NCBI RefSeq assembly: GCF_030816075.1
Contig: NZ_JAUSXO010000001.1
Location: 2,294,001 to 2,358,000, forward strand
DNA length: 64,000 nt
Direction of reading: 5' to 3'
Source: Arthrobacter agilis
GTDB lineage: Bacteria; Actinomycetota; Actinomycetes; Actinomycetales; Micrococcaceae
Shown: positions 46,377 through 55,614 of the stretch, in pieces
How positions within the stretch are numbered: position 1 is the first letter of the stretch
How the letters are laid out: every line of letters starts with the position of its first letter
Program-made: the position numbers and the translations under genes
The notes under the pieces: model-generated
Told to the model about the DNA's origin: nothing
Database searches by the model: none
Seen by the model: the letters and a program-made list of their open reading frames with translations, nothing else

Positions 46377-47591
46377 ATGGCTTCGGAGAACATCGCGGAC
46401 ATCCTGACCCCCGAGGGCTGGGAGCTGCTGAACTCGCTCGGGCCCTATACCGAGGCCGACAGCCTGCGGCTCACGGAGCAGCTGCGGAAGGCGGGCCACT
46501 CCCCCGGGACCGTCGCCGCAGCACTCACGCAGTCGCGGCTCCGCGCGAAGGCGTCCGCGAAGTTCGGGCCGTTCGCGGAGCACATGGTCTTCACGGCGGC
46601 AGGACTCGAGCAGGCCACGCGCCTGACCGTCGCCGCCCGCCACGCGCAGCGGTTCGTGGACGCCGGGCTCGTGCGGGTCGCCGACCTCGGCTGCGGCCTC
46701 GGCGCGGACAGCATGGCGCTGGCCACCCTCGACCGGGAGGTCACGGCCGTCGAGCTCGACGAGACCACGGCGGCCGCCGCGACGATGAACCTGCTGCCCT
46801 TCCCCAACGCACGCGTCGTCAACGCGGACGCGTCCGCCGTGGACACCGCGGAGTACGACGGCGTGTGGCTCGATCCTGCCCGCCGGACCACGACGACGTC
46901 GGGCACCTCCCGCCTCTTCGACCCCGAGGCGTTCTCGCCTCCGCTCTCCTTCGCCCAGCACCTCGCCGACGGCGGGAAGCCCGTGGGCGTGAAGATGGGG
47001 CCGGGCATGCCGCACGCGTCCGTCCCGTCCGCGTGCGAGGCGCAGTGGGTCTCCGTGGACGGCGACGTCACCGAGGTGGCGCTCTGGTTCAACGCGCTCC
47101 GGCGCGACGGCGTCCGCCGGGCGGCGCTCGTCGTCGGCCCGCAGGGGTCCGCGGAGATGGTGTCCGCGGCGGAGTTCGGGCACGGCCCGACGGCGGCGGT
47201 CGGCGAGCCGGGCGGCTACCTCTACGAGCCCGACGGCGCCGTCATCCGCGCCGAGCTCGTCGCGGATCTCGCCGGACGGCTCGGCGGGCACCTGCTGGAC
47301 CCGATGATCGCCTACATCTGCGCCCCCTCGTACACGGACACCCCCTTCGCCCGCGCCTACCGCGTGCTCGAGGTGCGCCCCTACAGCGTGAAGGCACTGA
47401 AGGCCTGGGTGCGCAGCGAGGGCATCGGCGTCCTCGACATCAAGAAGCGCGGGTTGTCGGTGACACCGGAGGAGGTGCGCAGGCAACTGCTGAACGGATC
47501 GGGCAAGGGACGGAAGAAGGCCACCCTCGTGCTGACCCGCATCGGCGACGAGCGCGTGGCGATCGTCGTCGAGCCCGTGACGGCCCCCTGA
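46377..47591 (+). CDS. Class I SAM-dependent methyltransferase with THUMP-like domain
   Basis: The 404-aa protein has a Rossmann-fold methyltransferase with motif I VADLGCGLGADSMAL and acidic motif AVELDETTA, and the post-motif region WLDPARR. The C-terminal THUMP-like domain (GGHLLDPMIAYICAPSYTDTP) would bind RNA. Family members are widespread in actinobacteria. An RNA substrate is likely but not shown. No SD is present. A -10 element sits 6 nt before the ATG, pointing to a leaderless mRNA. Confidence 0.88.
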   Translation: MASENIADILTPEGWELLNSLGPYTEADSLRLTEQLRKAGHSPGTVAAALTQSRLRAKASAKFGPFAEHMVFTAAGLEQATRLTVAARHAQRFVDAGLVRVADLGCGLGADSMALATLDREVTAVELDETTAAAATMNLLPFPNARVVNADASAVDTAEYDGVWLDPARRTTTTSGTSRLFDPEAFSPPLSFAQHLADGGKPVGVKMGPGMPHASVPSACEAQWVSVDGDVTEVALWFNALRRDGVRRAALVVGPQGSAEMVSAAEFGHGPTAAVGEPGGYLYEPDGAVIRAELVADLAGRLGGHLLDPMIAYICAPSYTDTPFARAYRVLEVRPYSVKALKAWVRSEGIGVLDIKKRGLSVTPEEVRRQLLNGSGKGRKKATLVLTRIGDERVAIVVEPVTAP

Positions 47592-47741
47592 GCCCCTGAG
47601 CCCGCCCGGCCCGCCGCGCGGGTGGCCACACTTCCCCGCGGGCCGCAACCCCGGGCCCACAGTCCCACCGGGCCGTTCCCGTTCCTAGACTCGACTGAGG
47701 ACCCAGCACCCAGTACCCGGCACCCATGGAGAGCGGACACG

Positions 47742-48464
47742 ATGGCGGAGAACACCACGGAAGCAGCAGGCGGACGGGCCGGAGTGCTGTTCGACGTCGA
47801 CGGCACGCTCGTCGACTCCAACTACCAGCACACCCTCGCCTGGTGGCAGGCGTTCCGGCGGTTCGGCCACGACGTGCCGGCGGCCGAGATCCACCGGGCC
47901 ATCGGGATGGGCGGGGACAAGCTCGTGGCGCACCTGCTCGGCGACGACCGCGACCCCGACCAGGACTCCGAGCTCGATGCGACGCACGGCGCCATCTTCT
48001 CCACGTTCTGGCCGGGCCTCCGCGCCTTCGAGGGCGCCGGCGACCTCGTGCGCCGCTGCGCCGACAGCGGCCTGACCGTGGTGCTCGCCTCCTCCGCCTC
48101 GCAGCAGGAACTCGAGGTCCTGCGCAGGATCATCGACGCCGACGCCTCCATCACCGCGGCCACGAGCTCCACGGACGCCGAGAACAGCAAACCCTCCCCC
48201 GACATCCTCCAGGCCGCGCTCGATGCCGGCGGGCTCGACGCCGCCCACGCGGTGTTCGTCGGCGACTCGGTGTGGGACGTCATCGCGGCGGCAGAACTGA
48301 AGATCACCACCGTCGGCCTCGCCTCGGGCGGCACCAGCGAAGCCGAACTGCGGGACGCCGGGGCCGTGGAGGTGTACAAGGACATCCGGGCGCTGCTCGA
48401 CGCGTTCGACGACGGCCCGCTGCACCGGCAGGCGAAGCCGTCCTCCACCGCACCCGCCTCCTGA
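47742..48464 (+). CDS. HAD-family hydrolase (phosphoglycolate phosphatase-like)
   Basis: This 240-aa HAD superfamily phosphatase has motif I LFDVDGTLVDS (nucleophile D18, D20), motif II VVLASSAS, motif III lysine in NSKPSPDIL and motif IV FVGDSVWDV. A helical cap C1 lies between motifs I and II. It is similar to Gph/PGP and beta-phosphoglucomutase-like proteins, so the substrate is a phosphorylated metabolite of unknown kind. The ATG at 47742 has GGAGAGCGG upstream. A reading 40 codons longer is unsupported. Confidence 0.88.
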   Translation: MAENTTEAAGGRAGVLFDVDGTLVDSNYQHTLAWWQAFRRFGHDVPAAEIHRAIGMGGDKLVAHLLGDDRDPDQDSELDATHGAIFSTFWPGLRAFEGAGDLVRRCADSGLTVVLASSASQQELEVLRRIIDADASITAATSSTDAENSKPSPDILQAALDAGGLDAAHAVFVGDSVWDVIAAAELKITTVGLASGGTSEAELRDAGAVEVYKDIRALLDAFDDGPLHRQAKPSSTAPAS

Positions 48465-48581
48465 GGCGTCGCTGCAGCGTCCTTTCCGGCGCCCTGGGCC
48501 GCGGGTCCGCCCCGCCGCCGCGGTAAGGACGCCGCCGGAAGTGGTGGTGCCCCGCCTATCCCGCTGACGGTCCCCGGGCCC

Positions 48582-48587
48582 TACGCT
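48582..48587 (+). promoter_or_regulatory. -10 element of the histidine kinase gene (TACGCT, 6 nt before ATG)
   Basis: TACGCT ends 6 nt before the ATG at 48594. The hexamer and spacing are the same as at the BadF-type kinase gene. Confidence 0.5.
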
Positions 48588-48593
48588 GGGCAG

Positions 48594-50351
48594 ATGCCAA
48601 CCCCTCGTGGGATCCGCTCGTCCCTGCCCCGATCGCTGGGCCGGGCACTCGTCCTGCTCGCGATCTCGGCGCTGGTCCTCGGGACGGTCCATCTGGCCCT
48701 GGTCCTGCCGGGTGCGGGCGACGCCCGCTGGGTGCACCTGCTGTTCATCGTGGTCTTCTGGGTGTACGTCGCGGCCGGCCTCGTGGCCTGGTGGAGGCGG
48801 CCGAGCAACCGGATGGGCGCCCTCATCGTGATCGGCGGGCTCGCCCTGTTCGCCGGGAGCCTGGCGGACACGACGGTCCCCGTACTCCCCGTCATCGGCA
48901 CGATCACCGCGACGGCGGTCCTCGCGGTGGCCTTCCACCTCCTGCACGCCTTCCCGTCCGGCCGGCTGCGGAGCCGCGCCTCACGGGTGACCGTCGCTGC
49001 CGGCTACGGGGTCGCGCTGGTGCTCCAGGCCCCGCTCTACCTCTTCGACCCGGGAGCGCCCGCACCCCTGTCCGTGGCGGACCGACCCGATCTGCTGATG
49101 CTCGGGAGCACGGTGCAGCGCGCCTGCGGGATCGCCGTGGCGGTCGCCACCACCGCGATCCTGGCCCGGCGCCTCATCCGGTCCGACGCCGCGCACCGCC
49201 GGGTGCTCGGCCCGCTGTTCGCCTACGGGATCGTGGCCGTGATCCTCATCCCGGCCAGCGCCTCCCTGTTCGAGGCCGTCCTCGGCATGCCGGCGTTGGT
49301 GCGTGCCGCCGTACAGGCGGTGCTCCTCGGCGGCATCCCGGTCGCCTTCGCCCTCGGGGTGCTGCGCGGCGGGTTCGCGCGCACGGGCGAACTCGAGGAG
49401 CTCGGGACGTGGCTCGGAACCACGGGCGGCGCCAGGCCGTCCCTGACCGCAGCCCTCCGCCACGCCCTCGGGGACGCCTCCCTCGACATCGTCTTCTGGG
49501 TGCCGGACAGCCGCACCTGGGTGGACGCAGCCGGCGCGCGGGTGGGCTTGCCGACCGCGGGCGACGAACGGTCCAGCGTCGAGGTCGAGGTCGGCGGCCG
49601 CACGGTGGGGGCGATCGTGTACGACGCGTCCCTGCTCGCCGACCCGGACCCCGTCCGCACCGCCGGCCGGGTGGTGGCGATCGCCGTGGAACGCGAACGG
49701 CTCACCGCCGAGCTGCTGGCGAGCCAGGACGCCCTGCGCGCCTCGCGCGCCCGGCTGGTCGCCACCGCCGACCGGGAGCGTCGGCGCATCGCGCAGAACC
49801 TGCACGACGGGCTCCAGGTACAGCTCGTGCTCCTCGCGCTCGAGGCCCAGCAGGTGGCGAACGCGCCCGGGTCGACACCCGACACCCGCGAGCAGGCGAC
49901 GTCGCTGCGGAAGGGCATCGACGACGCCGCCGCAGACCTCCGCCGCCTGGTGCACGACGTCATGCCCTCGACGCTGATCGAACAGGGACTCTCGGCCGCC
50001 ACGGAGGACCTCGTGGACCGCATCCCGGTCCCGACCCGCCTGCATCTCGGCATCACCGACGGCGCCCTGCCCGGGGCGATCGAGAGCACCGCCTACTTCG
50101 TCGTCGCGGAAGGACTCGCGAACGCACTCAAGCACTCCAGGGCCGGGGCGTTCACCGTGCGCATCGAGCGCCGTGGCGACCGGCTCCTGGTCGAGGTGCA
50201 CGACGACGGCGTCGGAGGCGCGTCCTTCACGGCCGGACGCGGACTACGCGGGCTGGCGGACCGCGTCGAGGTCGTCAACGGGCGGCTGGAGATGCAGAGC
50301 GCCCTGGGCCACGGGACGCGGCTGAGTGCGGAGCTGCCATGCGTGTTGTGA
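48594..50351 (+). CDS. Two-component sensor histidine kinase (NarL-type, HisKA_3)
   Basis: The 585-aa protein has about seven N-terminal membrane helices (residues 18-250), then a short cytosolic sensor-like region and a HisKA_3 phosphoacceptor in DRERRRIAQNLHDGLQ (H404). The HATPase_c domain has N-box EGLANALKHSRA and G-box VHDDGVGGA. The membrane part resembles MASE-type sensors but no ligand can be seen. The response-regulator gene starts 13 nt inside its end. The mRNA seems to be leaderless. Confidence 0.92.
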   Translation: MPTPRGIRSSLPRSLGRALVLLAISALVLGTVHLALVLPGAGDARWVHLLFIVVFWVYVAAGLVAWWRRPSNRMGALIVIGGLALFAGSLADTTVPVLPVIGTITATAVLAVAFHLLHAFPSGRLRSRASRVTVAAGYGVALVLQAPLYLFDPGAPAPLSVADRPDLLMLGSTVQRACGIAVAVATTAILARRLIRSDAAHRRVLGPLFAYGIVAVILIPASASLFEAVLGMPALVRAAVQAVLLGGIPVAFALGVLRGGFARTGELEELGTWLGTTGGARPSLTAALRHALGDASLDIVFWVPDSRTWVDAAGARVGLPTAGDERSSVEVEVGGRTVGAIVYDASLLADPDPVRTAGRVVAIAVERERLTAELLASQDALRASRARLVATADRERRRIAQNLHDGLQVQLVLLALEAQQVANAPGSTPDTREQATSLRKGIDDAAADLRRLVHDVMPSTLIEQGLSAATEDLVDRIPVPTRLHLGITDGALPGAIESTAYFVVAEGLANALKHSRAGAFTVRIERRGDRLLVEVHDDGVGGASFTAGRGLRGLADRVEVVNGRLEMQSALGHGTRLSAELPCVL

Positions 50352-50986
50352 TCGGCGAGGACGAGGCGCTGCTGCGGCAGGGGCTGATGCTCGTCCTCGA
50401 ACAGGGCGGGTTCGACGTCGTCGCGGCGGTACCGGATGCCGTCCAGCTGCTCGACGCCGTGGCACGGCACCAGCCGGATCTCGTCGTGACCGACATCCGC
50501 ATGCCGCCGACGCGCACCGACGAGGGACTCGTCGCCGCGCTCCGCATCCGGTCGGAGCACCCGGACACGGCGATCGTCGTGCTCTCGCAGTACGTGCAGC
50601 GGCGCTACGCCGTCGAGCTGCTCACCGACCGTCCGGCGAAGGTGGGCTACCTGCTGAAGCAGCGCATCGCCGACGTCGACGCCTTCCGCGCGGATCTGCG
50701 GCGGGTCGCCCGCGGCGGCACGGCCCTCGACCCCGACGTCGTGGACATCATGGTGAAACGGGCCCGGCGCGCGCGGGATGACATGGCACGGCTGACCCCG
50801 CGCCAGCAGGAGGTGCTCGCGCTGATGGCGGAGGGGCGCAGCAACGCCTGGATCGCGGCGCGGCTCGTCGTGACGGAGAAGGCCGTGGTGCAGCACTCCT
50901 CCCGCATCTACGAGACGCTCGGCCTGCCGGTCACCGTGGACGACCACCGCCGGGTCCTCGCCGTGATCCGCTACCTGGCGCAGTAG
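50339..50986 (+). CDS. LuxR/NarL-family response regulator
   Basis: The 215-aa regulator has a receiver domain with E7/D8, the phosphoacceptor D52 in VVTDIRMPP and the Lys of GYLLKQRI, followed by a C-terminal LuxR HTH (LTPRQQEVLALMAEGRSNAWIAARL). It overlaps the kinase gene by 13 nt, so the pair should be made together. The targets are unknown. The gene downstream is a beta-lactamase-fold lipoprotein on the same strand. Confidence 0.95.
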   Translation: MRVVIGEDEALLRQGLMLVLEQGGFDVVAAVPDAVQLLDAVARHQPDLVVTDIRMPPTRTDEGLVAALRIRSEHPDTAIVVLSQYVQRRYAVELLTDRPAKVGYLLKQRIADVDAFRADLRRVARGGTALDPDVVDIMVKRARRARDDMARLTPRQQEVLALMAEGRSNAWIAARLVVTEKAVVQHSSRIYETLGLPVTVDDHRRVLAVIRYLAQ

Positions 50987-51134
50987 GCCGCCCCCGCCTG
51001 CCGTCCCGGATCAGCCCGGAGGGTCCGGGCGCCGCCGGCCTTCCAGGCCTCCGAAGACGGGACGTAGGTCCATCGCCGCGCGCAGGGCTGCGCACTAGCC
51101 TGAGTGTCCCAGGCAGCCGCGGTCAGGAGTCGCC

Positions 51135-52763
51135 ATGCGTCATCGTCCCCCGAGGGGCACCGCCGTCGCGGCCGTGCTCGTCACCGTCCTCGCCGGCTGC
51201 ACCCTTCCTCCGGGAGCGGTCCCCACCGGCACCGCTCCCGACCAGGGCATCACGGTCACCACCGGTGCCGCCCCCAACCAGGACGTGGTCGCACTGCCGG
51301 AGGGCAGCATCGACACGGCAGTGGAGGAACTGCCGGGCATCGTGCAGGCCGCCCTGCAGCGCACCGGCGTCCCCGGTGCGGCGGTCGCCGTCGTGCACGG
51401 CGGCGAGACGGTCTTCGCCGAAGGCTACGGCGTGCGGAAGCTCGGCGAGGACGGGGCGGTCGACGCCGACACCGTCTTCCAGATCGCCTCGCTGTCCAAG
51501 CCCGTCGGAGCAACCGTGGTCGCCCGCGAGGTGTCGCAGGGCGTCGTCGAGTGGACCACGCCCGTCGCGGACCTGCTCAGCGGCTTCGAACTCGAGGACC
51601 CGTGGGTCTCCACCCATGCCACGATCGGGGATTTCTACGCGCACCGCACGGGACTGCCGCCGGCCGCCGGTGATCTGCTCGAGGACATCGGCTACGACCG
51701 CGACTACATCATCGACCACCTCCGGCACCAGCCCCTGAACCCGTTCCGTGCCAGCTACGGCTACGCGAACTTCGGCACCACCATCGGGGCGGAAGCCGTG
51801 GCGGCGGCAGCGGGCACCGACTGGGAGTCCCTCTCGGAGGAGCAGCTGTACAAGCCGCTGGGCATGGACCGGACGAGCTCGCGGCACGACGACTTCCTCG
51901 GGCGCGAGAACCGGGCGACGCTGCACACGAGGGTCGCGGACAGGACCTTCGAGCCGCTCTACGAGCGCGACGCCGATGCGCAGGCCCCGGCGGGCGGCGT
52001 CTCCTCCACGGTCGACGACCTGTCCCGGTGGATGACGCTGATCCTCGCATCCGGCACGTACGACGGCGAGGAACTCCTCGAGGAGAAGGCCCTGCTGCCG
52101 GCCATCAGCGCCCAGAGCATCTCGTCCCATCCGACGGCCGCGGACCAGCGCGCCGGGCAGTACGGCTTCGGCTTCGGCGTGGGCGTGCACCCGGGCGGCC
52201 GGGTGAGCCTGAGCCATTCGGGAGCCTTCAACCTGGGTGCTGCGACGACCGTCGTGATGATGCCGTCCGCCGACGTGGGCATCGTCGTCCTGACCAACGC
52301 CTCCCCGGTCGGTGCGCCCGAGGCCATCGCGGCGGCGTTCCTCGACGAGGTGCAGTTCGGCCACGCCACCCGCGACTGGGTGGAGGCCTACGGGAAGGCG
52401 ACGGCCAACCTCAGCCTGCCGGCGGGAGACCTGCCGGGCGTACCGGCCCCGACGGACCCGGCTCCCGCACAGACGCTGTCGGCCTACACGGGCGAGTACA
52501 CGAACGAGTACTTCGGGACCGCGACGGTGACCGAGGAGGACGGATCCCTCGTCCTCGCCGTCGGCCCGGAGGGAGGAACGACCGCCGTCCTCGAGCACTG
52601 GGACGCCGATACCTTCGCCTTCACCCCGCGCGGCGAGAACGCACCGAAGGGCTCCCTGTCGTCGGTCGTCTTCGCCCTGGACGGCGGCACTGCCACCTCG
52701 ATGACCGTCGACTTCTTCCAGTCGCAGTCCGGCGACCTCGGAACCTGGCGGCGAGCCGGCTGA
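51135..52763 (+). CDS. Beta-lactamase-fold serine hydrolase lipoprotein
   Basis: The 542-aa secreted protein has a signal peptide with lipobox VLAGC (C22). The class C beta-lactamase/D-Ala-D-Ala carboxypeptidase fold shows SLSK (S119, K122), YAN (Y210-N212) and a HSG motif (SLSHSGAF) near residue 360. A C-terminal extension of about 100 residues (YTGEYTNEYFGTATV) is the lipocalin-like DUF3471 type. It may be a penicillin-binding-like esterase or peptidase, and resistance is not implied. AGGAG lies 5 nt before the ATG. Confidence 0.9.
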   Translation: MRHRPPRGTAVAAVLVTVLAGCTLPPGAVPTGTAPDQGITVTTGAAPNQDVVALPEGSIDTAVEELPGIVQAALQRTGVPGAAVAVVHGGETVFAEGYGVRKLGEDGAVDADTVFQIASLSKPVGATVVAREVSQGVVEWTTPVADLLSGFELEDPWVSTHATIGDFYAHRTGLPPAAGDLLEDIGYDRDYIIDHLRHQPLNPFRASYGYANFGTTIGAEAVAAAAGTDWESLSEEQLYKPLGMDRTSSRHDDFLGRENRATLHTRVADRTFEPLYERDADAQAPAGGVSSTVDDLSRWMTLILASGTYDGEELLEEKALLPAISAQSISSHPTAADQRAGQYGFGFGVGVHPGGRVSLSHSGAFNLGAATTVVMMPSADVGIVVLTNASPVGAPEAIAAAFLDEVQFGHATRDWVEAYGKATANLSLPAGDLPGVPAPTDPAPAQTLSAYTGEYTNEYFGTATVTEEDGSLVLAVGPEGGTTAVLEHWDADTFAFTPRGENAPKGSLSSVVFALDGGTATSMTVDFFQSQSGDLGTWRRAG

Positions 52764-52798
52764 CCCACGGCCTCCGCCGCGATCGGCGTCCCGGCGCC

Positions 52799-53092
52799 CT
52801 AGTCCTCGCTGCTGAGGAGCCGCCGTCGGGCACTGAGGAGTTCCATCTCCGGCCGCGCCGCGACGTACCGCTCCACGCGATCCAGCACGTCCACCACGTG
52901 CTGCCGGTCCCCTCCGACCACCCCGGCCCCGACGACCGCCCGGCGGTGCAGGTCCTGGTGCCCGACCTCGGCGACGGAGAGCTCGAACTTCCGGCGGAGA
53001 TCCGACACCAGGGGGCGCACCACCGAGCGCTTGCCCTTCAGTGAATGCACGTCACCGAGCAGGACGTCGAACTCGATGAACCCGATCCACAT
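52799..53092 (-). CDS. DUF503 family protein (YlxP-like)
   Basis: The 97-aa protein has the DUF503 pattern: VLLGDVHSLKGKRSVVRPLV, then DLRRKFELSVAEVGHQDLHRRAVVG and QHVVDVLDRVERYV. Related YlxP proteins lie near rbfA/infB in Firmicutes, but the function is unknown. A strong AAGGAGG is present 7 nt before the ATG. It is on the same strand as the LacI gene, 40 nt downstream of its stop. Confidence 0.88.
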   Translation of the reverse strand: MWIGFIEFDVLLGDVHSLKGKRSVVRPLVSDLRRKFELSVAEVGHQDLHRRAVVGAGVVGGDRQHVVDVLDRVERYVAARPEMELLSARRRLLSSED

Positions 53093-53132
53093 GTCAGTCC
53101 TCCTTGTCGTCGGGCGCCGTCCACCGCGCGTG

Positions 53133-54149
53133 TCAGGCCGAATCGCGCCAGACGACCGTGGTGTCCAGCACCTGCACGGGGCTCGGCAGGCCCCGGATCT
53201 GCGCGAGGACCAGCTCGGCGGCGGTACTGCCCAGCAGGTCGGCGGGCTGCTTGACGGTCGAGAGCTGCGGCCTGGTCCTCAGGGCCCAGCTGCTGTCGTC
53301 GAACCCGACGATCCCGACGTCGTCGGGCACCTTGCGCCCCGACTCCTGCAGCGCCGTCATGGCACCCGCGGCGACGGCGTCGGACGCGGCGAACACACCG
53401 TCGATCTCCGGGCAGCGGCGCAGCAGTTCCTGCATGCCCTCCAGGCCCGCCGCGTAGGTGTAGAGGGGGTACTCGACCACCAGCGAGGCGTCGAAGCGCT
53501 CGCCCAGGGCAGCCCGGAACCCCGTGAACCGGTCGTTCCCGGAGTCCCGGTCCATGGCGCTCGCGATCATGCCGATGCGCCGCCGGCCCGTGCCGACGAG
53601 ACGCTGGGTGATAGCGAAGGCCGCCGCGACATTGTCGATGGCCACATAGGGGAGATCGGGCGTGCCGGGCGGATGCCCGACGAAGGCCGCGGGGACGCCG
53701 ATGTCGCGCACGGCGGACGCGATGGGGTCCGACGCACGGGCGGAGACGATCACCGCGCCGTCGACCAGCCCGCCCCGGAGGTAGTCCGCGACCCTGCGGC
53801 TGTCCCGGTCCGAGTCGATGATGAGGGAGACCAGCTGGTAGTCGGCCTTCGACAGGACGGCGTTGGCCCCCAGGAGGATGGAGCCGATGTTGGGGTCCTC
53901 GAACAGGAGCGAGTGGGGCTCGTGGATGATCAGGGCGATCGCGCGCGATTCCTGCGTGACCAGGTTCCGGGCGGCCGAGTTCCGCACGTACCCGACCTTG
54001 GCGATGGCATCCTCGACGGCGACGCGGGCTTCGTCCGAGACGTAGCGCTCGCCGTTGACGACCCGCGAGACCGTTCCCCGCGAGAGCCCGGCCGCGGTGG
54101 CGACGTCGTTGATGGTCGCCCGGCGGTTCCGGGGGCGCGTCGGGGGCAT
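53133..54149 (-). CDS. LacI-family transcriptional regulator
   Basis: The 338-aa regulator has an N-terminal LacI HTH (ATINDVATAAGLSRGTVSRV, then a hinge helix with GYVRNSAARNL) and a type-I periplasmic-binding-protein effector domain (VAIDNVAAAFAITQRLV, VDGAVIVSARASDP, DGVFAASDAVAAGAM). The effector should be a sugar. A TACAGT hexamer lies 6 nt before the ATG and no SD is present (leaderless). It is a candidate to regulate the GH42 operon 5.4 kb away, which has LacI-type operators, but it could act elsewhere. Confidence 0.93.
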   Translation of the reverse strand: MPPTRPRNRRATINDVATAAGLSRGTVSRVVNGERYVSDEARVAVEDAIAKVGYVRNSAARNLVTQESRAIALIIHEPHSLLFEDPNIGSILLGANAVLSKADYQLVSLIIDSDRDSRRVADYLRGGLVDGAVIVSARASDPIASAVRDIGVPAAFVGHPPGTPDLPYVAIDNVAAAFAITQRLVGTGRRRIGMIASAMDRDSGNDRFTGFRAALGERFDASLVVEYPLYTYAAGLEGMQELLRRCPEIDGVFAASDAVAAGAMTALQESGRKVPDDVGIVGFDDSSWALRTRPQLSTVKQPADLLGSTAAELVLAQIRGLPSPVQVLDTTVVWRDSA

Positions 54150-54568
54150 ATCTGTACTGTAGCCGAGGCTCCCCGGGCCATCCGCGACGGGAAGGCGTAG
54201 GGTGGGGGTAGTTGTCTAGAAGAAGGCGGCTGTCTTCGGTTCTTCTCTTCGCAGCCCCGCCGTTCCCGCCGGGCATGCAACAGCAGAGCACCATCCCCGA
54301 AAGGGGCGTGCATCATGACCAGCCAGAACCTTCCTCGCTCCAGCCGCTTACAGGCCGTCCGGTGACCCCTGCCCCGGCGAGCAGTCCTCGCCCCGGTTCG
54401 CACCCGCCGTTCTGACGGATACCTCATCTCCCGTCGGCGCTTCCGCGCCCTGACGCAGCGCTGCCCATCACCGCATCCGCTGCGTACCGACCGCCCCGCG
54501 CGCGTCACCCCCGACCGGCCCCACCCCTGCCCGGTCCCGCGTCCCAGACACTGCAAAGGATCACCACC
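54150..54568. other. 419-nt region upstream of a small hypothetical gene
   Basis: It contains an AGAAGAA...TTCTTCT inverted repeat (about 54219-54247), a CCCC-GAAA-GGGG tetraloop hairpin at 54295-54306 and a 16-codon frame MTSQNLPRSSRLQAVR starting at 54315 with AAGGGG upstream. The rest, to 54568, is C-rich with no gene recognised. It may be a long leader of the plus-strand gene. Confidence 0.45.
54156..54161 (-). promoter_or_regulatory. -10 element of the LacI gene (TACAGT, 6 nt before ATG)
   Basis: TACAGT on the minus strand ends 6 nt before the ATG at 54149. No SD-like sequence is found in the 6-nt gap. Confidence 0.5.
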
Positions 54569-54949
54569 ATGACCCAGCACACCGAAGAGTTCATCCAGGA
54601 ATGCATCACCGTCACCGCCGACGGCTCCCTCGTATCCGTCGACGAGGCGGAGGGCCTGTACCTGCACTGGCGCTCACTGCGCACCGCATCCGCCGACACC
54701 ACTGACATCGCCGACATCACCGACGGCCTCGACGGAGCCGCGTCGGACGACGACGGCCCCCTCCTCCGGGCCCTCCGGGGCCACGGCGTCGAGCGGGTGG
54801 ACCACGACGGCGTGGAGTACCTCGAGGGCCTCGTCCTGACGGGTCCGGTCGTGGCAGACTTCTTCCTGTCCTGCGACTTCGCGGGAGCCTGGGGCCGGCC
54901 CGACGCCTGGGAGCTGGCCCTGATCCGGGACCTCGCGTCGGCGTCGTAG
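54569..54949 (+). CDS. Small protein resembling the C-terminal winged-helix domain of phage primases
   Basis: The 126-aa protein reads EFIQECITVTADGSLVSVDE...GLYLHWRSL and later PLLRALRGHGVERVDHDGVEYLEGLVL. This layout (F-x-E-E/C, then LY..W, then LL..L..GVER....G..Y.G..L) is like the C-terminal winged-helix part of P4/D5-type phage primase-helicases. The match is by eye only. An acidic Asp-rich stretch separates the two halves. AAAGGA lies 8 nt before the ATG. No other phage genes are near, so it may be a domesticated relic or an unrelated protein. Confidence 0.5.
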   Translation: MTQHTEEFIQECITVTADGSLVSVDEAEGLYLHWRSLRTASADTTDIADITDGLDGAASDDDGPLLRALRGHGVERVDHDGVEYLEGLVLTGPVVADFFLSCDFAGAWGRPDAWELALIRDLASAS

Positions 54950-55000
54950 GATCAGGCCCGCCCTAGGACCAGGGCCATCTGAGAAGCGCGAGGAGGTGCC

Positions 55001-55495
55001 GTGGGCAGAAGAGCGACGGGCCCGCGCAGCACCCCGGCCCTGGCCGCGCTCACGGCGGCCGGCATCGCGTTCACGGCCCGCCCCTACGAGCACGAGCAGG
55101 GTGTCTCCTCCTACGGGCTGGAGGCCGCCACCGCCCTCGGCGTCGCACCTGCGCGGGTCTTCAAGACCCTGATGGCCAGTGCCGACGGATCGCTCGTGGC
55201 CGCCGTCGTGCCCGTCACGGGAACGCTGGACCTGAAGGCCCTGGCCGCCGCTCTCGGCAGGCGGAGGGCTGCGATGGCGGACCCCGCGGTCGCCCAGCGC
55301 CGCACGGGCTACGTCCTCGGAGGGATCTCCCCCCTGGGCCAGCGCCACCCCTCCCCCGTGGTCGTCGATCGCTCCGCCCTGGACCACCCCACCGTCTTCG
55401 TCTCCGGCGGACAGCGCGGCCTGGACATCGAACTGGCGCCCGGGGACCTGATCGCCGCCACGCAGGCACTCATCGCACCCATCGCCGGCCACTGA
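55001..55495 (+). CDS. YbaK/EbsC-family aminoacyl-tRNA deacylase
   Basis: The 164-aa protein is a Cys-tRNA(Pro)/Pro-type YbaK editing protein. The family motifs HEQGVSSYGLEAATALGV, ARVFKTLMASADG and LGGISPLGQRHP are seen. It removes Cys (or Ala/Ser) from mischarged tRNA(Pro) in the cytosol. The start is GTG, with GAGGAGG 5 nt upstream. The gene is convergent with the PhzF gene. With the AlaX gene at 13.9 kb it is the second tRNA-editing enzyme in the window. Confidence 0.92.
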   Translation: MGRRATGPRSTPALAALTAAGIAFTARPYEHEQGVSSYGLEAATALGVAPARVFKTLMASADGSLVAAVVPVTGTLDLKALAAALGRRRAAMADPAVAQRRTGYVLGGISPLGQRHPSPVVVDRSALDHPTVFVSGGQRGLDIELAPGDLIAATQALIAPIAGH

Positions 55496-55614
55496 GCCGC
55501 AGGTGAGCCGCGGGCCGGCCGTGGTCGTACGGTCCTGCCGTTCGCGCGTCCGCCGGCATTCGGTCGCGCGTCCCACCAGCGTCCCTGAGGCGGGCGGCCC
55601 TGAGGTCCCGCTTC

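Noticed and set aside
44898-47660. 920-aa open frame on the minus strand
   Set aside because: It covers the iron permease, ATPase and methyltransferase genes in antisense. The composition is Gly/Arg/His and no motif is seen.
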